Assembly (NCBI GenBank): GCA_905182145.1
Contig: CAJJAN010000003.1
Span: 1 to 60,526, forward strand
Origin: an uncultured Pelagibacteraceae bacterium
GTDB lineage: Bacteria; Pseudomonadota; Alphaproteobacteria; Pelagibacterales; AG-422-B15
Length of the DNA stretch: 60,526 bases
Reading direction: 5' to 3'
Part shown: one piece after another, positions 47,344 to 58,862 of the stretch
Layout: each line of letters starts with the position of its first letter
How positions within the stretch are numbered: the first letter of the stretch is position 1
Notes under the pieces: model-generated
Seen by the model: only the letters and a program-made list of their open reading frames with translations
What the model was told of the DNA's origin: nothing
Database searches by the model: none
Position numbers and translations under genes: made by a program

Positions 47344-48732
47344 TTATTTAGAATAATTATCTTTAATAACTTTTCTAACTTCTTCAGCTGAATTCATAAA
47401 ACTATAAAATTTTTCTTCATTTTTATACATTTCAAAAAACTCATTAGTAGATTGCATTGGATGCCCTATTGCTTTTTCAACTGTATCTGAAAATTTAATT
47501 GGATGTGCTGTTCCTAAAATAAAATTATTATCGCCTCTTTCATTTAATACTCTTGAGGCTCCAAGTCCAATAGCTGTATGAGGATCCATTATATAATTAA
47601 ATTCTTTATAAGTTTCTTTGATTAAATCATTAACTTCATTTTGATTAATTTTTTTTGATGAAAATGTTTTTTTTACCAAATTAGACTGTTCCTTGGTTAC
47701 ACTAAATGATCTATTGTTTTTTAATTCATTCATTTTTTCAGACGTCATTACACTTGATTTTTGTAACAAATCAAACAATAAACGCTCAAAATTACTGGCT
47801 ATTGCAATATCCATACTTGGACTAGTTGTCTTAGTAACACCTTCTATTGAATAACTGCCAGAATTAATAAAGCGATCTAAAATATCATTTTCATTAGTTG
47901 CAATAATTAATTTATTTACTGGTAAACCCATTTTTATGCCCACATAACCAGCATAAATATCACCAAAATTTCCAGTTGGTACGGAAAAATTTATTATCTC
48001 ATCCTCAGAAATATTATTATTAATTAATGTATAAAAATAATAAACAATTTGAATCATTACTCTAGACCAGTTTATTGAATTTACTGCAGCTATTGAAAAT
48101 TCCTCCGAAAAGTCTCTATCTACAAGAATTGATTTAACTATATTTTGACAATCATCAAATGTTCCATCTACTTCAATTGGAAAAATATTATCGCCATGTA
48201 CTGTAGTCATTTGTTTTTTTTGAAAATCAGAAATCCTCCCTTTTGGAAATAAACAAAAGATATTAATTTTTGAACTTTGATGTACTGCATTAATTGCTGC
48301 TGACCCAGTATCACCTGAAGTTGCTACTATTAAGTTTAGTTTTTTATTTTCTTGTAACAGGTAATAGTCAAAAATAGGAACTATAAGTTGCATTGCAAAA
48401 TCCTTAAATGCTAGCGTAGGACCATTAAACAACTCAACTATGTGTTCTCTCTGTTTAAGGTTTTTGAATGTAATTATTTTACTCTTACTAAATTTTGCAT
48501 AAGCGTTATCTATTAGGCTTTTAAGCTCTGACTTTTTAATATCTTCTCCAATAAATGGATATATAATTTCTAACGCCAATTCAGAATAACTATCAATTTT
48601 TTTTAAAGCATTATAATCAATTTGTGGCCACTCATCAGGAACATATAGGCCTCCATCTGAAGCTAGTCCTGAAAATAGTATATCTTTAAATGTAAGATCT
48701 TTTTCACCACCTCTAGTACTTAGATATTTCAT
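47344..48732 (-). CDS. thrC: Threonine synthase
   Basis: ThrC converts O-phosphohomoserine to threonine with PLP. The 462 residues include the N-terminal MKYLSTRGGEKDLTFKDIL, the PLP lysine K110 in GPTLAFKDFAMQL, SGDTGSAAINAV, VPTGNFGDIYAGYVG and TAHPIKFSDTVEKAIG. The start overlaps the SURF1 stop (ATGA). Together with thrB it gives the end of the threonine pathway. Confidence 0.95.
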   Translation of the reverse strand: MKYLSTRGGEKDLTFKDILFSGLASDGGLYVPDEWPQIDYNALKKIDSYSELALEIIYPFIGEDIKKSELKSLIDNAYAKFSKSKIITFKNLKQREHIVELFNGPTLAFKDFAMQLIVPIFDYYLLQENKKLNLIVATSGDTGSAAINAVHQSSKINIFCLFPKGRISDFQKKQMTTVHGDNIFPIEVDGTFDDCQNIVKSILVDRDFSEEFSIAAVNSINWSRVMIQIVYYFYTLINNNISEDEIINFSVPTGNFGDIYAGYVGIKMGLPVNKLIIATNENDILDRFINSGSYSIEGVTKTTSPSMDIAIASNFERLLFDLLQKSSVMTSEKMNELKNNRSFSVTKEQSNLVKKTFSSKKINQNEVNDLIKETYKEFNYIMDPHTAIGLGASRVLNERGDNNFILGTAHPIKFSDTVEKAIGHPMQSTNEFFEMYKNEEKFYSFMNSAEEVRKVIKDNYSK

Positions 48733-49415
48733 TTTTTTAAAATATTTTTATAAATATAAATTATGTACATGCCCGCTATAGAAAGTGCTAAAGCGAACCA
48801 TGTGATGGCATATTGTAAGTGATTATTTGGAATATTTATAGCTGTAAACTCATTTAATAAATCTGAGTAATATTCTTGTTCAAGAACTCTAAAGATATAC
48901 TTTTCACTATTTAAATTTGTGTATTGATCCATTTCTTCAATATTCATTAAGTACCAACTGTTCTTAATAGTATCTGGCTCAGGAGAGAATGCTCGTCTTT
49001 CTTTTGAATATATTAGTATGCCTTTAAAATCAAGTTCACCATCTAGAGACCTGAACATGAATTTCTTAGAATTAATATTTGTAAAGTTAGTCCATCCTAA
49101 ATCAATATATACTGTTTTTTCTTTAGTGAGCAATGGCACAATAATATTGTAACCTGACTGCCCATATGAATTAATATTAAAAAAATGTAACTCTTTAGAA
49201 TGATCTAATTTTCCTGATATATAAGATTTTTTATAAGAGAAATCATTATTTTTTATTTCAAATGGATATTCAATATAGTCTTCTATTTGACCATCTTTGA
49301 TTGTACTAAGAAGTTCTGTTTTCCATTCTAATCTATGTAATTGCCAGTAGCCTAAATACACAAGAGAGACTAATGCGCATAAAAATAAAGAATGAAATGT
49401 TAAGTTTTTTATCAA
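48729..49415 (-). CDS. surf1: SURF1 family cytochrome oxidase assembly protein
   Basis: SURF1 helps insert haem a into subunit I. The 228 residues have two membrane helices, LTFHSLFLCALVSLVYLGYW with the QLHRLEWK that follows, and a C-terminal ITWFALALSIAGMYIIYIY. The YISGKLDHSKELHFF and VYIDLGWTNF segments fit the family. It lies between ctaE (11 bp) and thrC (overlap). Confidence 0.9.
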   Translation of the reverse strand: MIKNLTFHSLFLCALVSLVYLGYWQLHRLEWKTELLSTIKDGQIEDYIEYPFEIKNNDFSYKKSYISGKLDHSKELHFFNINSYGQSGYNIIVPLLTKEKTVYIDLGWTNFTNINSKKFMFRSLDGELDFKGILIYSKERRAFSPEPDTIKNSWYLMNIEEMDQYTNLNSEKYIFRVLEQEYYSDLLNEFTAINIPNNHLQYAITWFALALSIAGMYIIYIYKNILKK

Positions 49416-49426
49416 AGATTAACTCT

Positions 49427-50224
49427 TTAATATGAGCCCCATACATATATAGATGCAAATAAAAATAGCCAAACAACATCTACAAAATGCCAATACCATG
49501 CAGCAGCTTCAAATCCAAAGTGATGGTCCGGCTTAAAGTGCCCAACCATTGCTCTACCTAAACATACAGCAAGAAATATAGTACCAATTATTACATGAAA
49601 ACCATGAAAACCCGTTGCCATAAAAAAAGTTGCCCCATAAATATGCCCAGCAAAATCAAAGTGTGCATGCATATATTCGTACGCTTGGAATCCCGAAAAT
49701 ATTACTCCTAAGACTACTGTAATTATCAAGCCTTGAATAACCTCTTTTCTATGTCCTTCTTGAAGCGCATGGTGCGCCCAAGTTACTGAAGTACCAGATA
49801 AAAGCAAAATTAAAGTGTTAATTAATGGAATGTGCCATGGATCTAATAGCTCAATATCCAATGGTGGCCAAGTAGAACCAATTTGCTCAGTTGGATATAA
49901 GCTTGCATTAAAATAAGCCCAGAACCAAGCAACAAAAAACATTACTTCAGATGCAATAAAAAGTGTCATCCCATATCTTAAACCTAGTTGCACAACCAGC
50001 GTATGGTGACCGTCTTTTTCTCCCTCAATTATGATGTCTCTGAACCACATAAATGCAACATATATAACGGCTAGCAAACCGATAACCATAGTCCACGCGT
50101 TATCAGTTCTAAAATAGATTACAGCGCCAAAACATAATATTAATGCTCCTATAGATGCTAATAGCGGCCATGGACTTGGGTCAACTAAATGGTAATCGTG
50201 TCCTTTTGGATTATTTGAACTCAT
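49427..50224 (-). CDS. ctaE: Cytochrome c oxidase subunit III
   Basis: The 265-residue subunit III has seven membrane helices. Typical segments are HDYHLVDPSPWPLLASIGAL, VQLGLRYGMTLFIASEVMFF with the conserved Glu, WAYFNASLYP, GTSVTWAHHAL, and FHGFHVIIGTIFLAVCLGRA and WYWHFVDVVWLFLFASIYVW. It overlaps ctaG by 4 bp. Confidence 0.97.
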   Translation of the reverse strand: MSSNNPKGHDYHLVDPSPWPLLASIGALILCFGAVIYFRTDNAWTMVIGLLAVIYVAFMWFRDIIIEGEKDGHHTLVVQLGLRYGMTLFIASEVMFFVAWFWAYFNASLYPTEQIGSTWPPLDIELLDPWHIPLINTLILLLSGTSVTWAHHALQEGHRKEVIQGLIITVVLGVIFSGFQAYEYMHAHFDFAGHIYGATFFMATGFHGFHVIIGTIFLAVCLGRAMVGHFKPDHHFGFEAAAWYWHFVDVVWLFLFASIYVWGSY

Positions 50225-50781
50225 AAATTCTTGTTATCAGATGTTTCATAAAAGGTATAGGATAAAGTTATCTCGGATAAATCACCTATGAATTTATCAT
50301 TAACTATTTCTGGATCAATATAAAAATTGATTGGCATTACTTTTTCTTCTCCTGGTTTAAGAGACTGCTCATTAAAGCAAAAGCATTCTAATTTACTAAA
50401 ATATTTCCCTGCATCGTTAGGACTTACATTAAATGATGCAGTGCCACTAATTGCAGTATCAGAATTATTCTTTGCTATATAATTAGCTGTATAATCTGCC
50501 CCTATTTTAAGATCAAAAGTTTTTCTCTCAGGGTAAAAATCCCAATTTAAATCTGATGAAACATTAGCATCAAATCTTACTTCAATAGTTTTATCTAAAA
50601 CATAATCACTCTCAATTTGTGTGATGTTAGGTGTCCCTCCGAATCCAGTCACTTTACAAAATAGATTATATAGTGGCACTGAAGCATACGCCAAAAGAAG
50701 CATTGCAAACACTAGGGTTAAAAGGCTCATAGCCACACGATTGTTCTTATCAGAAATATAATTTATTAACTTATATTTCAT
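50221..50781 (-). CDS. ctaG: Cytochrome c oxidase assembly protein CtaG/Cox11
   Basis: CtaG delivers copper to the CuB site of subunit I. The 186 residues have one N-terminal membrane helix (VAMSLLTLVFAMLLLAYASV), then FCKVTGFGGTPN and the copper motif ECFCFNEQ, with the C-terminal fold ITLSYTFYE. It overlaps both neighbours by 4 bp (coxF-like upstream, ctaE downstream). Confidence 0.95.
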   Translation of the reverse strand: MKYKLINYISDKNNRVAMSLLTLVFAMLLLAYASVPLYNLFCKVTGFGGTPNITQIESDYVLDKTIEVRFDANVSSDLNWDFYPERKTFDLKIGADYTANYIAKNNSDTAISGTASFNVSPNDAGKYFSKLECFCFNEQSLKPGEEKVMPINFYIDPEIVNDKFIGDLSEITLSYTFYETSDNKNL

Positions 50782-50897
50782 GATGGGTAAGCCATATTTG
50801 AAATTTTATAGATTGTATAAAGAAAAAAAATAACCATTAAACTTGCTAAGAATAAAGCAGTATAAATATTTTTCTTTTTTGTTTTTTTATCTACCAT
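50778..50897 (-). CDS. CoxF-like 39-residue membrane peptide (not in ORF track)
   Basis: Between ctaB and ctaG the minus strand encodes MVDKKTKKKNIYTALFLASL followed by MVIFFLYTIYKISNMAYPS. A lysine-rich N terminus precedes one membrane helix. This position is held in alphaproteobacteria by CoxF, a small protein with a charged start and the pattern ALxLAxLVVLFYxxTIxKM. The ATG directly follows the ctaB stop and the stop overlaps the ctaG start (ATGA), so it is inside the coding chain rather than a spacer. Length is shorter than usual (about 50-60 residues). Confidence 0.65.
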   Translation of the reverse strand: MVDKKTKKKNIYTALFLASLMVIFFLYTIYKISNMAYPS

Positions 50898-51821
50898 TTA
50901 CATTACCACGCTATCAATTAATAAGATTGCAAATATATTAAATAAAAAAATAATCGTAAAATAAAAGAATTGCTGCGCTTTTTTTTCAAAATCTTTATCA
51001 TCTACAGGAGTATTTTTTAATTTTAGAGACAGATAGACAAATATAACACTTAAAGCTGTTGCAGAAATTGTATAAAAATAAGAGTAAAATAAACCAAGGC
51101 TAATTGTTACTGGAAATAATATAATACTATAAGTAACAATCATATTTAACGTTCTTTCAGGACCAACAATAACTGGCATCATTGGAATTCCAGCTTTTTT
51201 GTATTCTCCCGAACGATAAAGAGCTAGCGCCCAAAAATGTGGAGGAGTCCATAAGAAGATAATTGTAAATATTATTAAAGGCTCATAAGAAAGAGTTCCA
51301 GCTATTGCTGACCACCCAATCATTGGCGGAAAAGCACCAGCTGCACCACCTATTACAATGTTTTGTGGAGTTCTTCTTTTTAGCCAGACAGTATAAACAA
51401 GGACATAGTACACAATTGTTAAGGCTAATAGTGATGCAGCTAATAAATTTGAAGCATAATATAAAATAACAATAGATATGATTGATAGTACTGTTCCAAA
51501 TGTTAAGGCATGATTAGGTGCAATAATTCCAGCTGGAATTGCTCGATCCATTGTCCTGGTCATTAGTTTATCGGTATCTCTTTCATACCACATATTTAAT
51601 GCTCCTGAGGCACCTGATCCAATTGAAATTGCAAAGATAATTAAAGCACTAGAAGTTAATGACACTTCACCTGGAGCAATAACCATTGCAACAAAACTAG
51701 TAAATATAGAGAGTGACATCACTCTTGGCTTAAGAAGAGAAAAATAAGACTTAAGTGTAAAGACAAAACTATTCATAGATCGTTTGCCTTCATCTTGCTC
51801 TAGAGCTGTTATATGTGACAA
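50898..51821 (-). CDS. ctaB: Protoheme IX farnesyltransferase
   Basis: CtaB makes haem O by adding farnesyl to haem B, the first step to haem A for the aa3 oxidase. The 307 residues have the UbiA-type motifs NMWYERDTDKLMTRTMDR and GGAAGAFPPMIGWSA, with eight or nine helices. The first 20 residues before YFSLLKPRVMSL are poorly hydrophobic; a start at M16 (51776) is also possible. Confidence 0.95.
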   Translation of the reverse strand: MSHITALEQDEGKRSMNSFVFTLKSYFSLLKPRVMSLSIFTSFVAMVIAPGEVSLTSSALIIFAISIGSGASGALNMWYERDTDKLMTRTMDRAIPAGIIAPNHALTFGTVLSIISIVILYYASNLLAASLLALTIVYYVLVYTVWLKRRTPQNIVIGGAAGAFPPMIGWSAIAGTLSYEPLIIFTIIFLWTPPHFWALALYRSGEYKKAGIPMMPVIVGPERTLNMIVTYSIILFPVTISLGLFYSYFYTISATALSVIFVYLSLKLKNTPVDDKDFEKKAQQFFYFTIIFLFNIFAILLIDSVVM

Positions 51822-51835
51822 AATTGTCTCCTATA

Positions 51836-54279
<2,444 letters not shown>

Positions 54280-54375
54280 ATTCTAATCTTGATTTACTAG
54301 GTAAATATAGCTATTTTAGTCAATTGCAATAGCAATATTAATGACATAAATAATTAATTTAATAGATATTTTTTT

Positions 54376-54390
54376 GCGACAGAATGACGC
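54376..54390. promoter_or_regulatory. RegA/PrrA/RegR-like inverted repeat before ctaC
   Basis: GCGAC-AGAAT-GACGC stands out in the very AT-rich 155-bp region between ctaC and tldD, 97 bp before ctaC and 45 bp before the tldD ATG. On the minus strand it reads GCGTCATTCTGTCGC, matching the RegR box GNGRCRTTNNGNCGC at 14 of 15 positions as I recall it, with only the fourth base (T for R) off. A similar site lies before petA at the same 45-bp distance from trmL. Use by a global redox regulator is inferred. Confidence 0.5.
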
Positions 54391-54434
54391 AATTTTTAAT
54401 CAAATTTGGCTAATTTTTAAACTATATAAATAAT

Positions 54435-55898
54435 ATGAGCGATAAAATTAAAAAGAGTGAAGATTTAACGAACATTAGCACTGAAGACCTTTTCTTTAGT
54501 GATAGTGATTTAACATCTGGCTCTATTAACAGTATTGTTAATGATTCTCTTCACAAGGCTGATGATGGTGAATTATTTCTCGAATATTGTGAAAGTGAGA
54601 GTTTTGTTTTTGATGATCAAAAATTAAAAAGTGCTTCATTTGATGTATCAAAAGGATTTGGTTTACGTGCTATTGCTGGAGAGGCAACGGGTTATGCGCA
54701 CTCATCTGATATTGATGCTAAATCATTAAAAAAAGCTAGTGACACTGTAAGTTTTATAACTAAGAATAATAATGGAAGTTTTAATTCGAATTTTACTCGA
54801 ACAAATAAAAAACTTTATACAGATTTAAACCCTGTTAATTCAGTGAATTTTGAAAATAAGATTAAAACTCTTGAGGAAATTGATAGGTATGCAAGAGCAA
54901 GAAATCCACTGGTTAAGCAAGTGTCATCATCTCTTAGCGGTGAATGGCAAGTTGTAAGAATATACAGACCAGATGGCGTTTTCGTTGAAGACATAAGACC
55001 CCTTGTACGTCTTGGTATTTCTGTAGTCTTAGAAAAAAATGGAAGACAAGAAACAGGAAGAATGGGAGTTGGAGGGAGAGTAGATTACCAAAAGTTTTTA
55101 GAAGAAGATTATTGGCAAAAACAAGTAGACGGAGCTTTAGCTCAAGCAGAAGTTAATCTTCAATCAATAGATTCTCCAGTGGGTGAAATGGATGTTGTCT
55201 TGGGTCCAGGCTTTCCAGGTATTCTTCTCCATGAAGCGATAGGTCATGGCTTAGAAGGTGATTTTAATAGAAAAAAAACTTCGGCTTTTTCAAGCTTAAT
55301 GGGTGAAAAAATTGCCCACGATTCAGTAACAATCGTCGACGATGGAACTATTGATTCTAGACGTGGATCAATAAGTATAGACGATGAAGGAACTCCAACA
55401 AATTGTACTACTCTAATTGAAAATGGAATTCTAACTGGTTACATGCAAGATAGACATAATTCAAAATTAATGGGAGTTAGTCCTACAGGCAATGGAAGGC
55501 GTGAGAGTTATGCTCATGCACCAATGCCAAGAATGACAAATACTTACATGATGTCAGGAAATAAAACTCCAGAAGAAATTATAAAAACTGTTAAAAATGG
55601 CGTTTATGCTGTTGATTTCAGTGGTGGCCAAGTAGATATTACTAGTGGAAAATTTACATTTTCATGTACCGAGGCATACAAAATTGTTGATGGTAAAGTT
55701 GAGCAACCAATAAAGGGTGCAACTCTTATTGGCAATGGTCCAGATGTTTTAAAAAGAGTTTCAATGGTTGGAAATGATAGTGCAATGGATACTGGTATTG
55801 GTACTTGTGGCAAAGCTGGCCAAAGTGTGCCGGTGGGTGTTGGGCAACCAACTATGCTTGTAAATAATCTAACTGTAGGTGGAACTGCTTCAAGTTAA
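54435..55898 (+). CDS. tldD: Metalloprotease TldD
   Basis: TldD and TldE form a heterodimeric zinc protease that trims unfolded peptides and, in some bacteria, matures peptide natural products or degrades CcdA. The 487 residues carry the metal motif HEAIGHGLEGDF (H266) near the middle, GFPGILLHEAIG before it, and the C-terminal GTCGKAGQSVPVGVGQPTML. It diverges from ctaC and meets gshA end to end. Its partner tldE is 3 kb downstream. Confidence 0.96.
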   Translation: MSDKIKKSEDLTNISTEDLFFSDSDLTSGSINSIVNDSLHKADDGELFLEYCESESFVFDDQKLKSASFDVSKGFGLRAIAGEATGYAHSSDIDAKSLKKASDTVSFITKNNNGSFNSNFTRTNKKLYTDLNPVNSVNFENKIKTLEEIDRYARARNPLVKQVSSSLSGEWQVVRIYRPDGVFVEDIRPLVRLGISVVLEKNGRQETGRMGVGGRVDYQKFLEEDYWQKQVDGALAQAEVNLQSIDSPVGEMDVVLGPGFPGILLHEAIGHGLEGDFNRKKTSAFSSLMGEKIAHDSVTIVDDGTIDSRRGSISIDDEGTPTNCTTLIENGILTGYMQDRHNSKLMGVSPTGNGRRESYAHAPMPRMTNTYMMSGNKTPEEIIKTVKNGVYAVDFSGGQVDITSGKFTFSCTEAYKIVDGKVEQPIKGATLIGNGPDVLKRVSMVGNDSAMDTGIGTCGKAGQSVPVGVGQPTMLVNNLTVGGTASS

Positions 55899-57233
55899 CT
55901 AAAAAGATAACTCTTCATAAAGTTTTTTAAAATCCTTACCCCAATCATCATTAAAACTATTTAATATCTTGGAAGCTGTTACCTGTTTAGTGTTTAAAAT
56001 ATTAAATAAATACCCTAAAAATAAAGTTTCATCTTCACCACTGAGATTAAATTCTTTTCTTTTTTTTAGTCCATGAGTTGCTATCTCGAGAACTTCTTCG
56101 GTAATTCTCCAGCCACTTTTATTTTGAATTAATGCATCTAAACCAGTTTTAGAACTTTCAATTTTAAAATTTAAAATTTCATTTAAGTGCCAACTTTTTA
56201 TAATATCATTTGCAGCATCTAATGTTTCATTATCATATAATAATCCAGTCCATAAAGCTGGTAAGGCACAAAGAGATTTGTAGCTACCAGCGTCTGCTCC
56301 ACGCATTTCAATATATGTTTTTAATCTTACCTCAGTAAAAATTGTAGATACATGTGTTTCCCAATCATCGATCGTAATTTCATCAGGCTTAATATTTTTA
56401 TTTTTTCCATCCATTAAATCTCTAAAAGTAAAATCTGTAGAGTCGATGTATTCTTTATTTCTTACAATAAAATATACAGGCACATCCAGAAGATAATCTG
56501 TATACTCTTCAAAGCTAAAGCTTTTATCTAACATACTTGGCAAAATTCCAGTTCGATCTTTATCTGTGTCATCCCAAATAACACTTCTATAAGATAAGTA
56601 TCCATTAGGTTGTCCATTCTTAAAGGGTGAATTTGCAAATAAAGCAGTAGCTAATGGTTGCAATGCGGCAGAAACATTGACTTTTTTTGACATATCTTTT
56701 TCAGATAAAAAGTCAAAATTTGCTTGTACAGTGCAAGTTTGATACATCATTTCAAGACCAAGACCACCAACCTTTCTCATGTATGGTGTCATAATTTGCT
56801 GGTATCTTTTTTTAGGAACTTTTGGCATATCATCAAAATTTCCAAGTGGAATAAAACCTATTCCTAAAAATCCAATATCTAGCTCCTCTTCGATTGACTT
56901 AGTAAAACTAAGATGGTCATTTATTTCACGACAAGTCTCATGAAGATTATTTAAAGGGGCGCCAGAAAGTTCAAATTGTCCACCTGGTTCTAGCGTTATG
57001 CTTGCACCATTTTTGGTTGCGCCTACAATCTGACCCTCCTCTTTTACAGCGGTCCATCCATCTTCTACAAATTTTCTTATGACAGTAGAAATACTTTTAT
57101 CTCCACTAAAAGGAATTAATGATAGATCGTTTTTATTATAAATAAATTTTTCGTGCTCTGTTCCTATCTTTTCAGATCCCTTTAATTTAATACCATCTGA
57201 AAAGTATTTAACTAAATCTATTTTTTTTAACAT
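55899..57233 (-). CDS. gshA: Glutamate-cysteine ligase, plant/alphaproteobacterial type
   Basis: GshA makes gamma-glutamylcysteine, the first step to glutathione. The 444 residues belong to the GCS2-like type: GSEKIGTEHEKFIYNKNDL, GGQFELSGAPLNNLHETC, MMYQTCTVQANFDF and MRGADAGSYKSLCALPALWT. It overlaps rsmE by 7 bp. Glutathione would serve the peroxiredoxin nearby. Confidence 0.93.
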   Translation of the reverse strand: MLKKIDLVKYFSDGIKLKGSEKIGTEHEKFIYNKNDLSLIPFSGDKSISTVIRKFVEDGWTAVKEEGQIVGATKNGASITLEPGGQFELSGAPLNNLHETCREINDHLSFTKSIEEELDIGFLGIGFIPLGNFDDMPKVPKKRYQQIMTPYMRKVGGLGLEMMYQTCTVQANFDFLSEKDMSKKVNVSAALQPLATALFANSPFKNGQPNGYLSYRSVIWDDTDKDRTGILPSMLDKSFSFEEYTDYLLDVPVYFIVRNKEYIDSTDFTFRDLMDGKNKNIKPDEITIDDWETHVSTIFTEVRLKTYIEMRGADAGSYKSLCALPALWTGLLYDNETLDAANDIIKSWHLNEILNFKIESSKTGLDALIQNKSGWRITEEVLEIATHGLKKRKEFNLSGEDETLFLGYLFNILNTKQVTASKILNSFNDDWGKDFKKLYEELSF

Positions 57234-57946
57234 TGAGATAAATTATCCATTACTAGAGCAGATGCAACTATTGTAGCCGTTTCACCTTTTAATATATTCT
57301 CTCCCAAAGAAGCTTCAACAATATTCTTATGAGATTTTATATTGTCTAATTCTACTTTAGAGAAGTCTCCCTCTGGACCAATTAATATAGAAATATCTTT
57401 ATTGAAATTATTTTTTATAATTTGCCTAATCGACACATTCTTACATTGAACAGTGCACGCTATAATTAACTCATCATTTTTTATTTGTTTAAGAAATTCT
57501 TTAAAAGCTATTGTTTGATTAATAGTGGGAATTGTTAATTGTTCTGACTGCTCAATTGCCTCTGAGGAAATTAACTTCAATCGATCTACATTAACTTTTG
57601 AAATATTAGTATGTTCCATTGCTATAGGTTGAAATATATTTACTCCGATTTCAGTACATTTTTGTATTAAAATTTCGTTTGGATTTCTTTTTAAAGGTGA
57701 AAAGTAAAGCTTTATTGGCCGCTGCTTGAGAAGGTCTTTTATTTTTTTTTCTACACTTAACTCTATAGCTTTAGATCTAATATTTACAATTTCCGCAAGC
57801 CACTCACCCTCATTAAAAATTAAAATTTTTTCATTAATCTTGCATCTAAGCACATTAATTAAATAATGCGCCTGTTTGTCTTTTATAATGATAATCTTAC
57901 CAGTTGATATTTTTTCATCTAAAAATATTCGATTTCTTGGTTTCAT
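57227..57946 (-). CDS. rsmE: 16S rRNA (uracil1498-N3)-methyltransferase RsmE
   Basis: RsmE methylates U1498 of 16S rRNA. The 239 residues have the PUA-like N-terminal domain (YLINVLRCKINEKILIFNEG) and the SPOUT knot: PLKRNPNEILIQKCTEIGVN, ISSEAIEQSEQLTIP and the SAM loop ILIGPEGDFSKVELDNIK with SLGENILKGETATIVA. It overlaps gshA and diverges from ubiA over 48 bp; the rsmE-gshA pair is common in alphaproteobacteria. Confidence 0.95.
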   Translation of the reverse strand: MKPRNRIFLDEKISTGKIIIIKDKQAHYLINVLRCKINEKILIFNEGEWLAEIVNIRSKAIELSVEKKIKDLLKQRPIKLYFSPLKRNPNEILIQKCTEIGVNIFQPIAMEHTNISKVNVDRLKLISSEAIEQSEQLTIPTINQTIAFKEFLKQIKNDELIIACTVQCKNVSIRQIIKNNFNKDISILIGPEGDFSKVELDNIKSHKNIVEASLGENILKGETATIVASALVMDNLSQC

Positions 57947-57994
57947 ATTATTTTAGTTATTATTAGCTAGATATTGGCTATAGTTTTCTTAAAT

Positions 57995-58858
57995 ATGAAT
58001 CATAAATTAAAATCATACATTTTACTAACAAGATTAAATAGGCCTATTGGGTCATTATTATTAATGTTTCCTTGTTTATGGGGATTAATAGCAGCCTGTA
58101 ATTCAGTATTAGATATTAAACAAAATATATTCTTATTTATAATTTTTATTATTGGTTCATTCGTAATGCGTTCAGCTGGTTGTGTTATAAATGACATTTT
58201 TGATCGAGATATAGATATTAAAGTTGAAAGAACCAGATTCAGACCTCTAGCAAATAAGTCTTTACCACTTCATGATGCAATTATCATATTTATTGCCTTA
58301 TCTCTAATTGGACTATGTATTCTTTTGAGTCTAAACTTTTTATCAATAAAAATTGGCTTTATATCTTTCTTATTATTAATAATTTATCCCCTAACAAAAA
58401 GGGTAACTCACTGGCCACAATTTTTTCTGGCTATCACTTTTAATATTGGAGTTCTAATTGGATATTCCGCTATAGCTAATAGTATATCAATTGAAATTTT
58501 ATTTCTCTATAGCGCAGGAATTTTTTGGACCTTGGGTTATGACACAATTTATGCACACCAAGATATAGATGACGATCTTTCAATAGGAGTTAAATCTACA
58601 GCTATTCTTTTTGGTAATAATACTAAATATTGGGTTGCATTTTTTTATTCGGCTATGACAATGAGTCTTTTCATTTTTGGGGTAATGGCATCTCAAAAAT
58701 TACTATTTTTTCTATTTTTACTAGCTGTTTTTACTCATCAGTTTATACAAATAGCAAAATTAGATATTAAAAGACCCGAGGTATGTCTTGCATTATTCAA
58801 AAGTAATCAGTATTTAGGGTTACTTATTTGTTTAGGCTTATTATCGAGTTATATTTAG
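57995..58858 (+). CDS. ubiA: 4-hydroxybenzoate polyprenyltransferase
   Basis: UbiA attaches the polyprenyl tail to 4-hydroxybenzoate in ubiquinone synthesis. The 287 residues from the ATG at 57995 contain RLNRPIGSLLLMFPCLWGL, the first Asp motif NDIFDRDIDIKVERTRFRPL and the second YDTIYAHQDIDDDLSIGVKS, with eight or nine helices. The track start at 57974 is a TTG seven codons earlier. pmbA follows after 4 bp. Confidence 0.95.
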   Translation: MNHKLKSYILLTRLNRPIGSLLLMFPCLWGLIAACNSVLDIKQNIFLFIIFIIGSFVMRSAGCVINDIFDRDIDIKVERTRFRPLANKSLPLHDAIIIFIALSLIGLCILLSLNFLSIKIGFISFLLLIIYPLTKRVTHWPQFFLAITFNIGVLIGYSAIANSISIEILFLYSAGIFWTLGYDTIYAHQDIDDDLSIGVKSTAILFGNNTKYWVAFFYSAMTMSLFIFGVMASQKLLFFLFLLAVFTHQFIQIAKLDIKRPEVCLALFKSNQYLGLLICLGLLSSYI

Positions 58859-58862
58859 CATT

